From Competibacteraceae bacterium UBA2788 (GTDB lineage Bacteria > Pseudomonadota > Gammaproteobacteria > Competibacterales > Competibacteraceae), in NCBI GenBank assembly GCA_002352185.1, contig DEHY01000163.1, positions 1,327 to 7,608 of the forward strand: 6,282 nt of DNA, written 5' to 3'. Positions 6,140-6,282 of this stretch are shown piece after piece. Position numbers and translations under genes: made by a program. Within the stretch, counting starts at the first letter, position 1. Each line of letters starts with the position of its first letter. The notes beneath the pieces were generated by a model, which worked only from the letters and a program-made list of their open reading frames with translations, ran no database searches and was not told where the DNA came from.

Positions 6140-6282
6140 ATGGATCTGCAACCCGGCCAGAATGTCTCTATCACCCAACATAGCCCGCCACCGGCTGCCG
6201 TCGAAATTACGCTGGCTTGGGAACCCGTCACTACGCCGCTGGCGATTGATTCCAGCGCCTTCGCCCTGAGCGCTCAGGGCAA
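6140..6282 (+). CDS. Second TerD/TerA-like protein, N-terminal fragment cut by the window edge
   Basis: From the ATG at 6140 the frame is open to the right edge, giving 47 residues. The fragment follows the first strands of a TerD-like domain: L-Q-P-G-Q-N-V-S-I (3-11), then V-E-I-T-L-A-W (21-27) where TerD proteins have V-x-x-G-L-G-W, then I-D-S-S-A-F-A-L (36-43) where they have D-L-D-A-S-A-F-L-L. The match is in pattern more than identity, so this is a divergent member. TerA-type proteins, which also carry a TerD-like domain, are a reasonable alternative to a simple TerD paralogue. GGAGG lies 5 bases before the start. Its 19-bp spacing behind the TerZ/TerX-like gene implies co-transcription and a shared role. 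Full length and any fused domain cannot be seen. Confidence 0.7.
   Translation, partial: MDLQPGQNVSITQHSPPPAAVEITLAWEPVTTPLAIDSSAFALSAQG

Overview
The window is GC-rich (about 60%), densely coded bacterial DNA. Family content (a TerD-family tellurium-resistance pair, a secreted Sel1-repeat protein with a DUF4124-like N-terminus, and an LtaS/sulfatase-type membrane enzyme beside a CDP-alcohol phosphatidyltransferase) suggests a gammaproteobacterium. The sequence alone does not fix genus or species. I see no tRNA, rRNA, CRISPR array, insertion sequence or phage gene.

Left part (1-2707): the 5' end of a zinc-type medium-chain dehydrogenase runs off the left edge on the minus strand. A CDP-alcohol phosphatidyltransferase starts 35 bp away on the plus strand. 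A polytopic alkaline-phosphatase-superfamily enzyme of the LtaS/sulfatase type converges on it, and the two overlap tail to tail by 60 bp. Together the last two look like a module that makes and then modifies or transfers a phospho-alcohol membrane headgroup; the substrate cannot be read from the sequence.

Middle part (2708-5293): a 134-residue protein of unknown function has an excellent ribosome binding site and is transcribed away from the sulfatase-like gene. Opposite it lies a 694-residue exported protein built from 16 tandem Sel1-like repeats of about 36 residues plus a C-terminal cap, with a DUF4124-like segment behind the signal peptide.

Right part (5294-6282): a 224-bp divergent intergenic region contains a 7-bp-arm inverted repeat. 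It leads into a TerZ/TerX-like TerD-family gene and, 19 bp later, the start of a second, more divergent TerD-like gene cut by the right edge. This is probably the front of a ter stress-response operon that continues outside the window. No clearly new system is proven here. The least explained items are the 134-residue orphan protein, the headgroup module, and the altered acidic loop of the TerD-family protein.
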